Assembly (NCBI GenBank): GCA_011364905.1 | Contig: RDNZ01000002.1 | Location: 1 to 37,993 of the forward strand | Source: Candidatus Thorarchaeota archaeon | GTDB lineage: Archaea; Asgardarchaeota; Thorarchaeia; Thorarchaeales; Thorarchaeaceae | Reading direction: 5' to 3' | Length of the DNA: 37,993 bases | Shown here: positions 16,086 to 25,251 of the stretch, in pieces | Layout of the letters: each line of letters begins with the position of its first letter | Numbering within the stretch: position 1 is the first letter of the stretch | The notes under the pieces: generated by a model | The model's input: only the letters and a program-made list of their open reading frames with translations | Databases searched by the model: none | Told to the model about the DNA's origin: nothing | Position numbers and translations under genes: made by a program

Positions 16086-18017
16086 CTATTCCTTTCGTTT
16101 TTCCTGCAACTCCGCCATCAAAGCTAATGCAGGTGCAAGGTCTGGTTGCCATTTTAGAGCAGTTTCAACAGCATTGATTGCATTTTCGAGCTCGCCGACA
16201 TCCAAGAAATTAAAGGCGCGATTATACCAGGTGCGGGCCATCCGTTGCTCGTCATTCAGAGTTTCACCTTCCACAGTTGGTATTCTTCGCTGATTGGACT
16301 TGATTGATATATCAAGTGCAGCGGGTTCCTGGTGTCTAATGGGCTCAATGGTTTGATCAGGTTCAACTGGGATTGCTGGTTCAACTGGAGCTGCTGCCAT
16401 TGGCGGTTCAATGACATCAGGTTCCAAATTGCCAGAGCGAATTGGCTCTATGGTTTCTGGAGGCCGCGTCGCAGTAGGTTCTTCATAAAGCCCGGTTCTG
16501 ATTAAAGTCTCAGGTGATACTTCCATTGGCGCATGCTTTTTCTTTGGTACCCGACTCAGCTTGAAGGGATCTTTACGAAATTGCTGAACACCAAAGAAAA
16601 TCAAGAGGAAAAGCGAAGGATAATAGAAGAACTCCACAGTGATGAAGAAATCACTAAATAGTACCATGGGTGCGCTCGCAAATCCAATGGCAGACAGGAA
16701 TGATACAGTTCTTCCTGGTTTTAATACAATGAGCATCGATCCCAGGCTTACTAGCGCAAAAAAGAGAATATCGAGCTCAATGAAGGACAGAGGCCCCATG
16801 TTTATCTGAACGGGAGAAATGGAGAGTGTCATTAATCCCAAAATGCCTAAAACCAATCCTGCAAGTGCAACCAGTACTCCGATTCCGCCAACTATTTTGG
16901 GGCGAGCAATGAATCGACCTCTGAGATATTCTCCAAATGAGAACCCACAAAACAAGAAAACTGAAGTCCCCAAGACTGCAAGAGTCAGTCCAGTGAATGT
17001 AAAGAAGTTGCTCAGTAAGATTACGCCAGAAAGGAAGACAACTACACCAAAAGCTGCAAGAATGCAGCCCAGGATGAGTCCGAGGCCAGTAGTGATAGGA
17101 CGTTTGATCTTGAGATTCTTCATCGAGAAGTAGAGTATGACGTAAATAGCAAAAACTCGAACTGGACTGAAGAGAAACAAACGCCTGATGATGAGAGTTT
17201 CTAAGAATAGCCATACTGTTGCTGTGATATAAAGAGCATTCTCAGGATGCTCTTCAGGATAGAGAGAACTCGCACCCAAAGGGAGTGCGAATAGCATGAA
17301 GAATATTGTCCCAAAAATCCGAAGATAGTAACCTAAAAGTATAGAATCGACTGAACTGGCTTCACCAACGAGAAATAGGCCCCACCATGCCATACCAATG
17401 CCAAGAACAAAGTAGAATATTGTTATGAATTGCCTTCGGGGAATAAAGATGCTTGAGGTCAGTATTACTCCTATCGAGTATAGGAGCTCAACTCCAGTGA
17501 AAGAAAGCACACTTGTGACTCCAAAGAGAGGAAGCGTTTCACCGAGAACCCAAAGGAATACAACGGCAGCGGACACAAGTGTAGCGCCTCTTACAATTTT
17601 ATTACGATCAATGGTGAACTCGGAGCTCGCCAGCCAAAGACCCAAAGAAACTGCGCCTAGAAGACTGACTTCATTACCTAGAATATTCAAAATCGTCAGA
17701 GCTATGTTATACCAACTTGGAATCAACGTTGGTGGAAAGACGACATCTTGAATAATGGCGGACGCGTAAAAGGCGCTAAGACCAACAATCGTACCATAGA
17801 TACCGAGGTTTCGATGACCTTTTCCCAATGCATAGGAGATTAGTACTACAAACAGCGCCATGAAAAGGAGATGCATTGATATGTAATCGTAAACTGATTC
17901 GGGTTTTGCACCAACATAGCACCAGAGTCCGGAAACAATGATAGCCGGCAGAAATCGCAACACTGTTCCAAAGCTGAATTTTGTATTTCCAATGGAGTAT
18001 GTCTTGCCCATAGACAT
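16086..18017 (-). CDS. Polytopic membrane protein with C-terminal TPR-like domain
   Basis: About 643 residues. Roughly 14-15 hydrophobic helices fill residues 20-460. A proline/glutamate-rich linker of about 100 residues follows, containing repeated ETIEPIR / QTIEPIRHQEP phrases. The C-terminus is a TPR-like helical hairpin pair (ARTWYNRAFNFLDVGELENA, then INAVETALKWQPDLAPALAL). The tail should face the cytoplasm and bind a partner protein. I do not recognise the membrane domain. It lacks obvious transporter signatures and looks like a DUF2157-type or archaeal polytopic protein of unknown role. The ATG at 18017 is preferred over 18095: the latter leaves only 17 bp to the divergent gene, while a TATA-like GTTTTTATCG (about 18048-18057) sits at the right distance from 18017. 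Confidence 0.6.
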   Translation of the reverse strand: MSMGKTYSIGNTKFSFGTVLRFLPAIIVSGLWCYVGAKPESVYDYISMHLLFMALFVVLISYALGKGHRNLGIYGTIVGLSAFYASAIIQDVVFPPTLIPSWYNIALTILNILGNEVSLLGAVSLGLWLASSEFTIDRNKIVRGATLVSAAVVFLWVLGETLPLFGVTSVLSFTGVELLYSIGVILTSSIFIPRRQFITIFYFVLGIGMAWWGLFLVGEASSVDSILLGYYLRIFGTIFFMLFALPLGASSLYPEEHPENALYITATVWLFLETLIIRRLFLFSPVRVFAIYVILYFSMKNLKIKRPITTGLGLILGCILAAFGVVVFLSGVILLSNFFTFTGLTLAVLGTSVFLFCGFSFGEYLRGRFIARPKIVGGIGVLVALAGLVLGILGLMTLSISPVQINMGPLSFIELDILFFALVSLGSMLIVLKPGRTVSFLSAIGFASAPMVLFSDFFITVEFFYYPSLFLLIFFGVQQFRKDPFKLSRVPKKKHAPMEVSPETLIRTGLYEEPTATRPPETIEPIRSGNLEPDVIEPPMAAAPVEPAIPVEPDQTIEPIRHQEPAALDISIKSNQRRIPTVEGETLNDEQRMARTWYNRAFNFLDVGELENAINAVETALKWQPDLAPALALMAELQEKRKE

Positions 18018-18112
18018 TACGACGCCCGCTTTAAGACATGTTCCTAGCGCGATAAAAACATTCCGCGAAAAAGTGCTAACGCTTATTTCCTTCATATCAT
18101 ATAGATAGTGAC

Positions 18113-18349
18113 ATGTCGGAATTCGAGAAAGATACGACCCTGCGGAGTGTATTACTCGATGCTGCCAAGTCGAAGGAGCGAATCAGATTCTTTGGACCAG
18201 GAATGATGATTGTCGCCGAAGGCCAGATTGCATTTGTTGGAAAGGATGTAGTTGGCATTAAACATAGCAAGACTGAAGATGCTGATGAGTTCGTCTGCAT
18301 TGAGTGCATCATCAAACTCCAGACTCTAGGAGAGTATCGTCAGTACTAG
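18113..18349 (+). CDS. Small beta-barrel-like protein, 78 aa
   Basis: A 78-residue protein with an N-terminal helix (TTLRSVLLDAAKSKE) followed by alternating short strands (RIRFFGP, MMIVAEGQIAFVGKDVVGIKHS, DEFVCIECIIKLQ). The pattern of one helix followed by about five strands, with G-x-V/I-x-x-V-G-x-D, is what LSm/Sm-like or small SH3-like barrels show. I cannot assign a family. Codon use is normal, the frame is intact, and it sits divergently from the membrane-TPR gene with a free upstream region, so it is likely a real gene. Two cysteines in VCIEC lie close together but form no zinc site alone. Confidence 0.5.
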   Translation: MSEFEKDTTLRSVLLDAAKSKERIRFFGPGMMIVAEGQIAFVGKDVVGIKHSKTEDADEFVCIECIIKLQTLGEYRQY

Positions 18350-18434
18350 AAAAGAATCAGTTCTTTGCCACAGACACGAAATGAGTCGATGTGTTTATCT
18401 GTGGAGTCGTAAATTGTTTCTTGAGGAATTCAAA

Positions 18435-18842
18435 ATGGGATTGTTTGGTACCACTGCTCCAGTATTCATTGATGTCAATCTTATTCTTCAATATGTAACA
18501 CTTGTGATCTTGATAATAGGCTATTTCAAAACAAAGCCTCGCAAGACTCACGGTTATCTCATGGTCTTGGTGCTTTTCATCACAGCAATAACGACTATAC
18601 TAATTATGGCGCCACGATTGTTGGTTGCAATAGCTGGTGGGGACATTTTTGCAGTATTACATGCCAGTATTGGGTCTCTTGCAATCATTCTAGGTGCTGT
18701 CTTCGCATCAAGATTCATCATTGCTACGACGAACAAACAACCGCTCGTGTGCGGCACCAAGAGGATGATGAGAATAGCTTTTGTCCTATGGGTACTACCA
18801 ATACTTTCAGGTTCAGCAATCTACATCCTGCTCTACCTATAG
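18435..18842 (+). CDS. DUF420-like four-helix membrane protein
   Basis: A 135-residue membrane protein with four hydrophobic helices (about 10-28, 38-57, 70-92, 110-134). The opening DVNLILQYVTLVILIIGYF followed by KTKPRKTHGYLM, and the third helix beginning LHASIGSLAIILGAVFASRF, resemble the DUF420/YozB family. That family has conserved histidines at the ends of helices and may be distantly related to haem-copper oxidase assembly or cytochrome b561-like proteins. Here His residues stand in KTHGYL and LHASIG, compatible with haem or metal binding but unproven. The ATG at 18435 has GAGGA six bases upstream, so I reject the longer frame starting at 18381. It converges on the exchanger gene with a 22-bp gap. 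Confidence 0.6.
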   Translation: MGLFGTTAPVFIDVNLILQYVTLVILIIGYFKTKPRKTHGYLMVLVLFITAITTILIMAPRLLVAIAGGDIFAVLHASIGSLAIILGAVFASRFIIATTNKQPLVCGTKRMMRIAFVLWVLPILSGSAIYILLYL

Positions 18843-18864
18843 AATCACCATATTTCGGAGGACT

Positions 18865-20034
18865 CTAAATCCCTCCATACACTAGTAGAATATAGAGCAT
18901 CATAATGAAGACTGCAATCATCGAAACAGATTCGAGTGCATTGATCTTTGAGTCATCTGTTATCATTATCCGCAAGATGAACAACGTTGGGAATGCAAAT
19001 AGTAGCAGAACAACCGAGTAGACATCTATAGGCAGTATATCGACTCCGAGATAAATCGGGTCAATGTAGCCAATGACCCCAGAGAATATCATAGTGAAAC
19101 CAAATATAACAAAGAAGACTTGTACAATTCCTCCAAATGCATTTGAGAGAGCAACATCAAGCTCATTCTTCCTATGACTACTCGCGACGATGATGTACTC
19201 AGGGGTGCCCCCGAAAATAACCAAAAGGAGTGCTGCGTGTATGACTGGCAGACCTGCCTGGTTTATTGCATAGTGAGCAAATGATGAGAGTGCCTCTCCA
19301 CCAAGTAATGCCCCAAGGGAAGCCACAGCAATGAGAGAAACGAGTGCTCGTTCTGTCATAGGCTTATGTTTTACGTCACACGATAGGTAAGGGTCTTCAG
19401 AATTCGGATCGCACCTGCCATAGTATTTAGTGATTTGGTACATATAAGCAATGAATACAAACAATAGACACAGACCAAATAGAACCAATTCGCCTGAATC
19501 GAGATATTGCCTTATTTCACCGCCCGTCGGTGTGATTGGAAACAAATGCACCAGCATCATGGATAGGCCCACTGATAGCGAAATCACAGCACCCATGGCA
19601 AGCAAATCAGAGCCAACCCACATGATAGCATCAGGTAGTTTGAAATTTCCATGTTCATCCTTTGGCAAAATGAGTGTGTACACTGCAAATACCAATGAGT
19701 TCATGAAAATGGTTGCTAATGCAAGAATCCAAGCCATCTCATATTGTCCCCCAAAAATGAGAAAGAAGACCACACATATCTCAGGAATTGTGCTTGCGAT
19801 GCTCGCATAGATACCAGAAACATAATCTGTCAGATTCCTATTGTGTGCGATTCCTTCCACAGAAAGGACAAATGCTTCGCAGGCCCCTGCAATCAACATG
19901 ATGCCTCCCACTAACTCCAAAAAAGGAGAGATGGTTTCAGGAATTAGGTGCAGAGCTATGGTTTCAAGAAGCAATAGTGGTGCCACAATTGCCAGTCCAA
20001 TAACGTATGACCATTGCCAGAGATGCAGTTTCAC
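18865..20034 (-). CDS. CaCA-family cation/Ca2+ exchanger
   Basis: About 389 residues with some eleven transmembrane helices, predicted to exchange Ca2+ or another cation for Na+ or H+. Seen: the two family alpha-repeats. The first is SGIYASIASTIPEICVVFF at about 72-90. The second is FGGTPEYIIVASSHRKNELDVALSNAFGGIVQVF near 276-309, with the PE pair in each helix and the SNAFGG that replaces the usual GSN. A hydrophilic loop (about 209-225, rich in Asp/Cys/Lys) separates the halves. The longer frame would begin with TTG at 20118 and overlap the upstream gene by 17 bp. The GTG at 20034 has AAGAGGTG eight bases upstream and begins right before the first helix, so it is preferred. Ion specificity is unknown. 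Confidence 0.78.
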   Translation of the reverse strand: MKLHLWQWSYVIGLAIVAPLLLLETIALHLIPETISPFLELVGGIMLIAGACEAFVLSVEGIAHNRNLTDYVSGIYASIASTIPEICVVFFLIFGGQYEMAWILALATIFMNSLVFAVYTLILPKDEHGNFKLPDAIMWVGSDLLAMGAVISLSVGLSMMLVHLFPITPTGGEIRQYLDSGELVLFGLCLLFVFIAYMYQITKYYGRCDPNSEDPYLSCDVKHKPMTERALVSLIAVASLGALLGGEALSSFAHYAINQAGLPVIHAALLLVIFGGTPEYIIVASSHRKNELDVALSNAFGGIVQVFFVIFGFTMIFSGVIGYIDPIYLGVDILPIDVYSVVLLLFAFPTLFILRIMITDDSKINALESVSMIAVFIMMLYILLVYGGI

Positions 20035-20101
20035 TATTTGAGCACCTCTTCTCAGGCTGATGAGCCGTGTAATTAAACTTCTCCCTTCCAAAGGATTGGA
20101 A

Positions 20102-20644
20102 TTACGCGTCCTCTGCAAGTACCTTGCGGATTATGGTTGTTGCAGTCCTTCCTATGACTGTTATTACAATTTGGACCAGAAGTGAAATGAAGAATATACC
20201 AATTGAGACTGATATACCAAAAAAGCTCAACGAACTAGCAGATTCTGCAGCAAGAAAATAGACCCAGAGTAGGTAGTATCCATAGATGCCTAGGATTAAA
20301 ATGAATCCTACTGCAAGACCATAGATGATAACGACCATCTTCGCGCCAGGCTTATTAAGGTCGATTTCCCCGACTCCTTCTCCAATCACCACTCGCCCTA
20401 TGCGACGATTGAATCGTACAAAGAAGCCTATCGCTCCCAGAAAAATGAACAGGGTCACCATTGCTCCGAATAGTAGCAAGAAAATTGCGATGATGGGTTC
20501 AATAATTGAAACATAGTTCCTCAAGAAAAATGCTGTAGTAGACCCAAGAAGCATAATTGCCGACACAATCTCAGCAACAAGAGTGAGTGTGGCAGTTCCT
20601 CTGAACATTGATCCTACATCAAGAAGTTCCTCATCATCAGACAA
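20102..20644 (-). CDS. Four-helix membrane protein of unknown function
   Basis: About 180 residues. An acidic N-terminus (SDDEELLDVG) is followed by four hydrophobic helices (about 16-37, 45-73, 100-128, 140-165) and a short basic end. A soluble loop between helices 2 and 3 contains RRIGRVVIGEGVGEIDLNKPG. No family recognised. The TTG at 20644 is preceded at 7 bases by GGAGGG. A TATA-like AAAATATATG lies about 25-30 bp upstream. The frame remains open to a TTG at 20725. It lies 67 bp upstream of the cation exchanger on the same strand, so the two may be co-transcribed, and it is divergent from inorganic pyrophosphatase. Confidence 0.55.
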   Translation of the reverse strand: MSDDEELLDVGSMFRGTATLTLVAEIVSAIMLLGSTTAFFLRNYVSIIEPIIAIFLLLFGAMVTLFIFLGAIGFFVRFNRRIGRVVIGEGVGEIDLNKPGAKMVVIIYGLAVGFILILGIYGYYLLWVYFLAAESASSLSFFGISVSIGIFFISLLVQIVITVIGRTATTIIRKVLAEDA

Positions 20645-20665
20645 AGCAGTTCCCTCCGGGAGCGT

Positions 20666-20679
20666 GCATATATTTTGAT
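20666..20679 (-). promoter_or_regulatory. TATA-like box for the four-helix membrane protein gene
   Basis: The minus strand reads AATCAAAATATATGCA. Its centre lies about 28 bp from the TTG at 20644. The ppa gene starts 118 bp away on the other strand, so this short region must hold both promoters. Confidence 0.4.
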
Positions 20680-20761
20680 TTCTTGGTCTGCATAAAGACT
20701 TGTTGCCTTGAGTGGCAAACCTCAAAAAGAAGTAGGAATGATGGGCGATTGAGTTGATGAA

Positions 20762-21289
20762 ATGACGAATTTACTTCACGATGTTCCTGCAGGTCCGAAT
20801 CCGCCTAGTGAGGTTTACGTTATTGTAGAGATGACCAGAGCAAGTAAGAACAAGTACGAATATGATTCGAACCTTAATCTCTTCAGACTTGATAGAGTTC
20901 TCTACACCTTCGCCCCATTTGACTACGGGTTCATTCCACAGACACTTGACCATGATGGTGATCCTCTTGATGCAATCCTACTCATCTCCCAGCCAACTTT
21001 CACCTCCTGCGTTGTTCATGCAAGACCTATCGGCATCATGGAAATGGATGACGCTGGTAAGATAGATGACAAAATCATCGCAGTTCCAATGAATGAACCA
21101 TACTATAGAGATGTGAAGAGCATCATTGACATCCCACGCAGTCAAATGGATGAGCTCCGACACTTCTATGCTACATACAAGATTCAAGAGGGCGGACATA
21201 CTGAGATCAAGAATTTCCGTGAATTGAGTGATGCATATCAAACAATTACGAGATGCATGGATGATTACAACTCGGAAATAAGCACGTGA
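20762..21289 (+). CDS. ppa: Inorganic pyrophosphatase, family I
   Basis: A 175-residue soluble enzyme that hydrolyses pyrophosphate to phosphate with Mg2+. Seen: PPSEVYVIVEMTRASKNKYEYD at 14-35 with the active-site lysine and glutamate, RVLYTFAPFDYGFIPQT (45-61), and the signature DHDGDPLDAILL (63-74) carrying the metal-binding aspartates. KIDDKIIAVP near 100-109 stands where KDDKIIAV is usual. Length is standard for a prokaryotic family I enzyme. ATG start, with TGATGAA just ahead. It stands alone, divergent from a membrane protein gene and convergent with the large surface protein gene. Confidence 0.95.
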   Translation: MTNLLHDVPAGPNPPSEVYVIVEMTRASKNKYEYDSNLNLFRLDRVLYTFAPFDYGFIPQTLDHDGDPLDAILLISQPTFTSCVVHARPIGIMEMDDAGKIDDKIIAVPMNEPYYRDVKSIIDIPRSQMDELRHFYATYKIQEGGHTEIKNFRELSDAYQTITRCMDDYNSEIST

Positions 21290-21326
21290 CTTGTGGGTAT
21301 GTTGTTTGTATTGTTCCGGAACTTCT

Positions 21327-24300
21327 CTACTCCCGTATCTTTGCCATATAGACTATAAGGGCGAATCCAGCAAAAATAGGAATTGCAGCGAGTGCTGCAA
21401 TTTCAAACAAGTTCATTACTGGTTTCACTATGAGAATAACTGAATCAGCTGCTTTGTTTCCGAAGAGATCCACCACAACTATTGTGATGTTGTGTTTCCC
21501 CACCGACTCCGGACTGTAAGTAAAGACAATATCTCCACCACTCCAAGGCGCCGATAGATTTTCTTGACCATCGACGAAAACTGTGTATCCCCAGGGAGTC
21601 GCATCAGTAACTGTCCAATCTAGCACAATATTCGTAGCATCCCGAAAAATCTCAAAGTCTGCAAGACCCTGAATTTCGGGTGGATCAGTATCAGGCACTT
21701 GATCTTTGAAATTGTTTGCCACTACTGCATCAATGTTAATCGAATCCCCAGAATAATATCTAATTTGCACATATCGAACAGACGAGAAACCACTGGATGA
21801 GAGATCATAGGTTGAATTTCCAGATCCAAACCCTAGTATAAAGAAATCCTGATTAACATCCTCAGAGATAGAAACTACAAACATTCCTCCGCTTGCAACC
21901 ACCTTGAAATCAAAATCATTTCCATCAATGATTTCTTCACCTTTTCCCATATCGAGGGTCAGATAGCCATTGCTATAGCCCATGTAAACTGTAGCGCTCA
22001 AATTGTCAGGAGCACCTAATGCATCGTCTTGGTTAATGTACCATTCAGATTTGGAATCTACTACGGCATCAGCAAAGGGATCGGTGGGATTATAGATAAC
22101 CGTAATCCAAGAGGACACTGAGGCAAGAGCAGACATATCAAAGGCAACAAATGTGACATTGTATGTCCCAAGACGCCAGCCTTCACGTTGCCAATTTTCA
22201 ATTCTAATCTCGATATTTCGATTATCAATTAAGCCATGATATATTTCAATGCCATTCCTAAAGACTGTCCAATTTGACCCACCATGCACCTTCCAATAGA
22301 ATGAGGTATTTGGTTCGCCCCATGTTATTATCATATCCTTAGGCCAAGCTTCAATAATAGGTGGGCTTGGGGGCAGAATAGTCAAAATCGTCACAGAGAT
22401 GCTTCTCAAATCAAAGACATCAATAATTTCGATAGTCACCCGGTATGCTCCTTCAGGCCTAAAGGGAACAGTCCAGTTAACCTGATGCTCGCCGCCAACC
22501 CAACTCGCCGCATATATGAATGTGTCATTGATGTAAACGTGAACATTGGTATGAGAGTAGTCGAAAAATTCCCACGATAGAATTGTTGTGGAATTCCATT
22601 CAGAAGAAACGTTTCCTGGCGTTGATATGAATTCCGGGGCGGCTTGTGCGTAGACATGAATCCAAAATGATTCGTTATAGACTAGTTCAAGTCCGAAGTA
22701 AAATCGAATTTGAACTTCATGACTACCAATACTGAGAGAAGACGAATCTAACACAATTATCTCTGAACCATTCCACAAAAACTCAGACTGCAGACTTCCA
22801 TTCAGAGTGATGTTTCCTGACAGCGTTCTATTTGACACGCCATTCCAAGTCATGGCGGCTCCGGGAGATCCATACTCAATATCGGTAGAACCTTCCCGCT
22901 TTATAAAGAAGTCAGATACAAGGACGTTCACTGTGCTATTTGTGAAATGACCACCGTCGTCACTTACTGATAAAGTGAGGTTGTGTATACCCTTAGGAAG
23001 AATACCTACATCGAATGATATGTTACTAGGTCGCCAAAAGCTATCATATGTAATAGTTCCACTCTCGTAAAGCGTATCGTCGATATACAATAGATACGCT
23101 CCATTTACCGCCACATTGGTTCTAAAATTATAAAGAGCAGACCAGGTGAGATTAACTTCCTGATTAGTTGCGACGTATACATCTTCAGGACTCAAGAGCG
23201 TAGGTGTAAATCGAAATCGCTCCATCCGATAGACAATAAACTCAAGAGGATCGGGTTTTTCAAAACTCATTTCCCATACTATATTTCCAGATTCATCAAC
23301 CTCAACAAGTCTTGCACTCAGATCCGAATAAGGATGATACTCCTTTCCGAAAACACCTAATCGATTTCCATTAGGGAGGTGATCTGCATCACCCCACCAT
23401 TCCGAATAATAGTCTAGTGGCCCATTCCAAGCCCATGTTACGTTTGCAGTCATTGTGTTAGTATCAGTTTCAATTTCGATCATTCTCGAAACTTTATGCA
23501 AGCTTGATGACTGATTGTGATAATCGTTATCGAATAGTATGAATTTGTTTTCATCGATTTTTTCGACAGAATGTGCGTGGTAGAACAACCCATTCTTAGG
23601 ATTTCCATTTATATCGAAAAGCGAGAAATTTCCATATTCACCGAGTCCCCATAGCACAGAGCCTGTTTTATGATCAATTTTGTAGAAAGTATTTGTGTTT
23701 CTTGAGTTGTAATAGATGATATCCTTGTCAGCATCAAAGAAGACGGTATTAGAATGAGTTATGTCACGAGCGTCAGCCCACATATCCCCATATGGACACC
23801 ATTGAGTATTCGAGATGAAATCACGGGTATCTAATGTCCAAACCAAATCCCCTGTTGAATTGTATTCTTCGATATAGTCGAACTGGTAAAGGTAGCCATC
23901 GATTTCTATTCGATAATAGTTCAATGTGAAGAAAGTGTTATTCAGGGGATTGTATGAATATTCATGGTGGCCGGATATATTGAGATAGACCATTGAATCA
24001 TCATAGTAATTCCAGAGTGCGGCTCCTGAATCAGTTCCGAGGAGTATGGTTGTTGAATTGATGAACTCTGCACACCATCCATTATAGTTGTGTCCGACAT
24101 ACTTCTCAGCAAGGGCGTCTCCCATCATATCTGTAATGACAAGATAGCAATCAATGATGCCGTCGGTCGCATTCCACTTTCCTAGAATATACATATTGTA
24201 ACCATCAAATGTGCCCTCTGAATATGTCAAACGAATTGGAGCGTCCAGAACCGTTGAAGTTTGAAGTCGATCTATAGGCTGGGAGTCGACATGAGATTTC

Positions 24301-24425
24301 GTTTCCTCAATCTGATCTAGATTCCTTTTTTCGTGGGAGATAAACACATTATCCGTAGCCAGTAGAATAGGTAGTAGAACTAGGAGCAATAAACAGGAAA
24401 TCGTTAGAAGTCTTCTCCAATCCAT
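21327..24425 (-). CDS. Large surface protein with arylsulfotransferase-like propeller, Ig-like domains and C-terminal anchor
   Basis: About 1032 residues. Seen: an N-terminal signal/anchor helix (about 7-23). Next is a region (about 65-400) with the order of arylsulfotransferase (ASST)-type beta-propellers: ARDITHSNTVFFDADKDIIY near 219-238, YYNSRNTNTFYKIDHKTGSVLWGLG, GLFYHAHSVEKIDENKFILFDND near 279-301, and GDADHLPNGNRL near 345. The histidines match positions used in ASST catalysis, though activity is unproven. After residue 410 come several Ig-like/PKD-like beta domains with many Asn-X-Ser/Thr sequons, a discoidin-like segment near 790-900, and a final membrane helix (about 1008-1028) ending in KIRE. 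The product should be held outside the cell. The TTG at 24500 would add 25 residues; the ATG at 24425 directly precedes the signal sequence. Confidence 0.78.
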   Translation of the reverse strand: MDWRRLLTISCLLLLVLLPILLATDNVFISHEKRNLDQIEETKSHVDSQPIDRLQTSTVLDAPIRLTYSEGTFDGYNMYILGKWNATDGIIDCYLVITDMMGDALAEKYVGHNYNGWCAEFINSTTILLGTDSGAALWNYYDDSMVYLNISGHHEYSYNPLNNTFFTLNYYRIEIDGYLYQFDYIEEYNSTGDLVWTLDTRDFISNTQWCPYGDMWADARDITHSNTVFFDADKDIIYYNSRNTNTFYKIDHKTGSVLWGLGEYGNFSLFDINGNPKNGLFYHAHSVEKIDENKFILFDNDYHNQSSSLHKVSRMIEIETDTNTMTANVTWAWNGPLDYYSEWWGDADHLPNGNRLGVFGKEYHPYSDLSARLVEVDESGNIVWEMSFEKPDPLEFIVYRMERFRFTPTLLSPEDVYVATNQEVNLTWSALYNFRTNVAVNGAYLLYIDDTLYESGTITYDSFWRPSNISFDVGILPKGIHNLTLSVSDDGGHFTNSTVNVLVSDFFIKREGSTDIEYGSPGAAMTWNGVSNRTLSGNITLNGSLQSEFLWNGSEIIVLDSSSLSIGSHEVQIRFYFGLELVYNESFWIHVYAQAAPEFISTPGNVSSEWNSTTILSWEFFDYSHTNVHVYINDTFIYAASWVGGEHQVNWTVPFRPEGAYRVTIEIIDVFDLRSISVTILTILPPSPPIIEAWPKDMIITWGEPNTSFYWKVHGGSNWTVFRNGIEIYHGLIDNRNIEIRIENWQREGWRLGTYNVTFVAFDMSALASVSSWITVIYNPTDPFADAVVDSKSEWYINQDDALGAPDNLSATVYMGYSNGYLTLDMGKGEEIIDGNDFDFKVVASGGMFVVSISEDVNQDFFILGFGSGNSTYDLSSSGFSSVRYVQIRYYSGDSINIDAVVANNFKDQVPDTDPPEIQGLADFEIFRDATNIVLDWTVTDATPWGYTVFVDGQENLSAPWSGGDIVFTYSPESVGKHNITIVVVDLFGNKAADSVILIVKPVMNLFEIAALAAIPIFAGFALIVYMAKIRE

Positions 24426-24585
24426 TTCAATCACGAATTTTCTAGAAACAGCATAATCTTGCTGGCTGCGAATTCGAGCAGTTGAACATCTTGTTATCAA
24501 CTTTCTTAGCAGCTACTAGTCATAACCAAAACAGACTAAAGTAAAATGAAATGGAACGCGGTTGACTTCATTCGAGTTGGAAGAC

Positions 24586-25251
24586 ATGGAAGAAAAGATA
24601 CATTGTCGCGCGGTCATTTTCGACTTCGATGGGACCCTAGCAGATAGTATGCCATTTCTGCAGAGTATTGGTGTCGAGGTTATGATGAAGCATTTTGATG
24701 TTTCAAAAGATGATGCTATCAAGAGATATGTGACCACAACAGGGTTGCCATATGAACATCAGATTAAATTGAACTTTCCAGGCGACACGAGAAATGCAGC
24801 GGCCATTGAGGAGTTTGAGCAGCTCAAGATCAAGCGTATCTATGAGCAGAGCCTGGTTCCGGATGCTGAACAAACTGTACGAGAGCTCGGGAGGCGGGGA
24901 TTTGATTTGTTTGTATCATCATCCACATTTCAACCAACTGTTGAAGAGTACTTCAGACGAAAAGGAATTCTTGATTTATTTAAAGCAATTGTAGGATATC
25001 GACCTGGTTTTGAAAAAGGAGCGGATCATTTCAAGCATATTAGTGCAACCTATGACATTCCCTTCGAATCCATGGTCTTTGTGGGTGATTCGCTGAAAGA
25101 CTTTGAGAGGTCCAAGGGATTTTGTGATTTCATCGGTGTGACAGATCTGTTCGATAGTGAGCAATTCTACGAAGCGGGTCACAGAGGACTGTTGATTTCT
25201 CATCTCATTGAATTGCTGGGTCTCATTGATTATTTTGAAACATCGTCTTAA
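24586..25251 (+). CDS. HAD-superfamily hydrolase (phosphoglycolate phosphatase-like)
   Basis: A 221-residue HAD phosphatase. Seen: motif I VIFDFDGTLADS at about 10-21 with the nucleophile and acid/base aspartates, motif II VSSST near 109, a lysine in FEKGADHFKHI for motif III, and motif IV VFVGDSLKDFERSK near 158-171. Between motifs I and II lies a helical cap (about 24-85), as in subfamily I enzymes acting on phosphoglycolate or other small phosphoesters. Substrate cannot be predicted. The ATG at 24586 is preferred to TTG 24562. Its stop codon overlaps the stop of the convergent membrane protein gene within a shared TTAA. Confidence 0.85.
   Translation: MEEKIHCRAVIFDFDGTLADSMPFLQSIGVEVMMKHFDVSKDDAIKRYVTTTGLPYEHQIKLNFPGDTRNAAAIEEFEQLKIKRIYEQSLVPDAEQTVRELGRRGFDLFVSSSTFQPTVEEYFRRKGILDLFKAIVGYRPGFEKGADHFKHISATYDIPFESMVFVGDSLKDFERSKGFCDFIGVTDLFDSEQFYEAGHRGLLISHLIELLGLIDYFETSS

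Noticed and set aside
18865..20118. Exchanger starting at TTG 20118 with 17-bp overlap of the upstream gene
   Set aside because: GTG 20034 has a well-placed AAGAGGTG site and starts directly at the first membrane helix.
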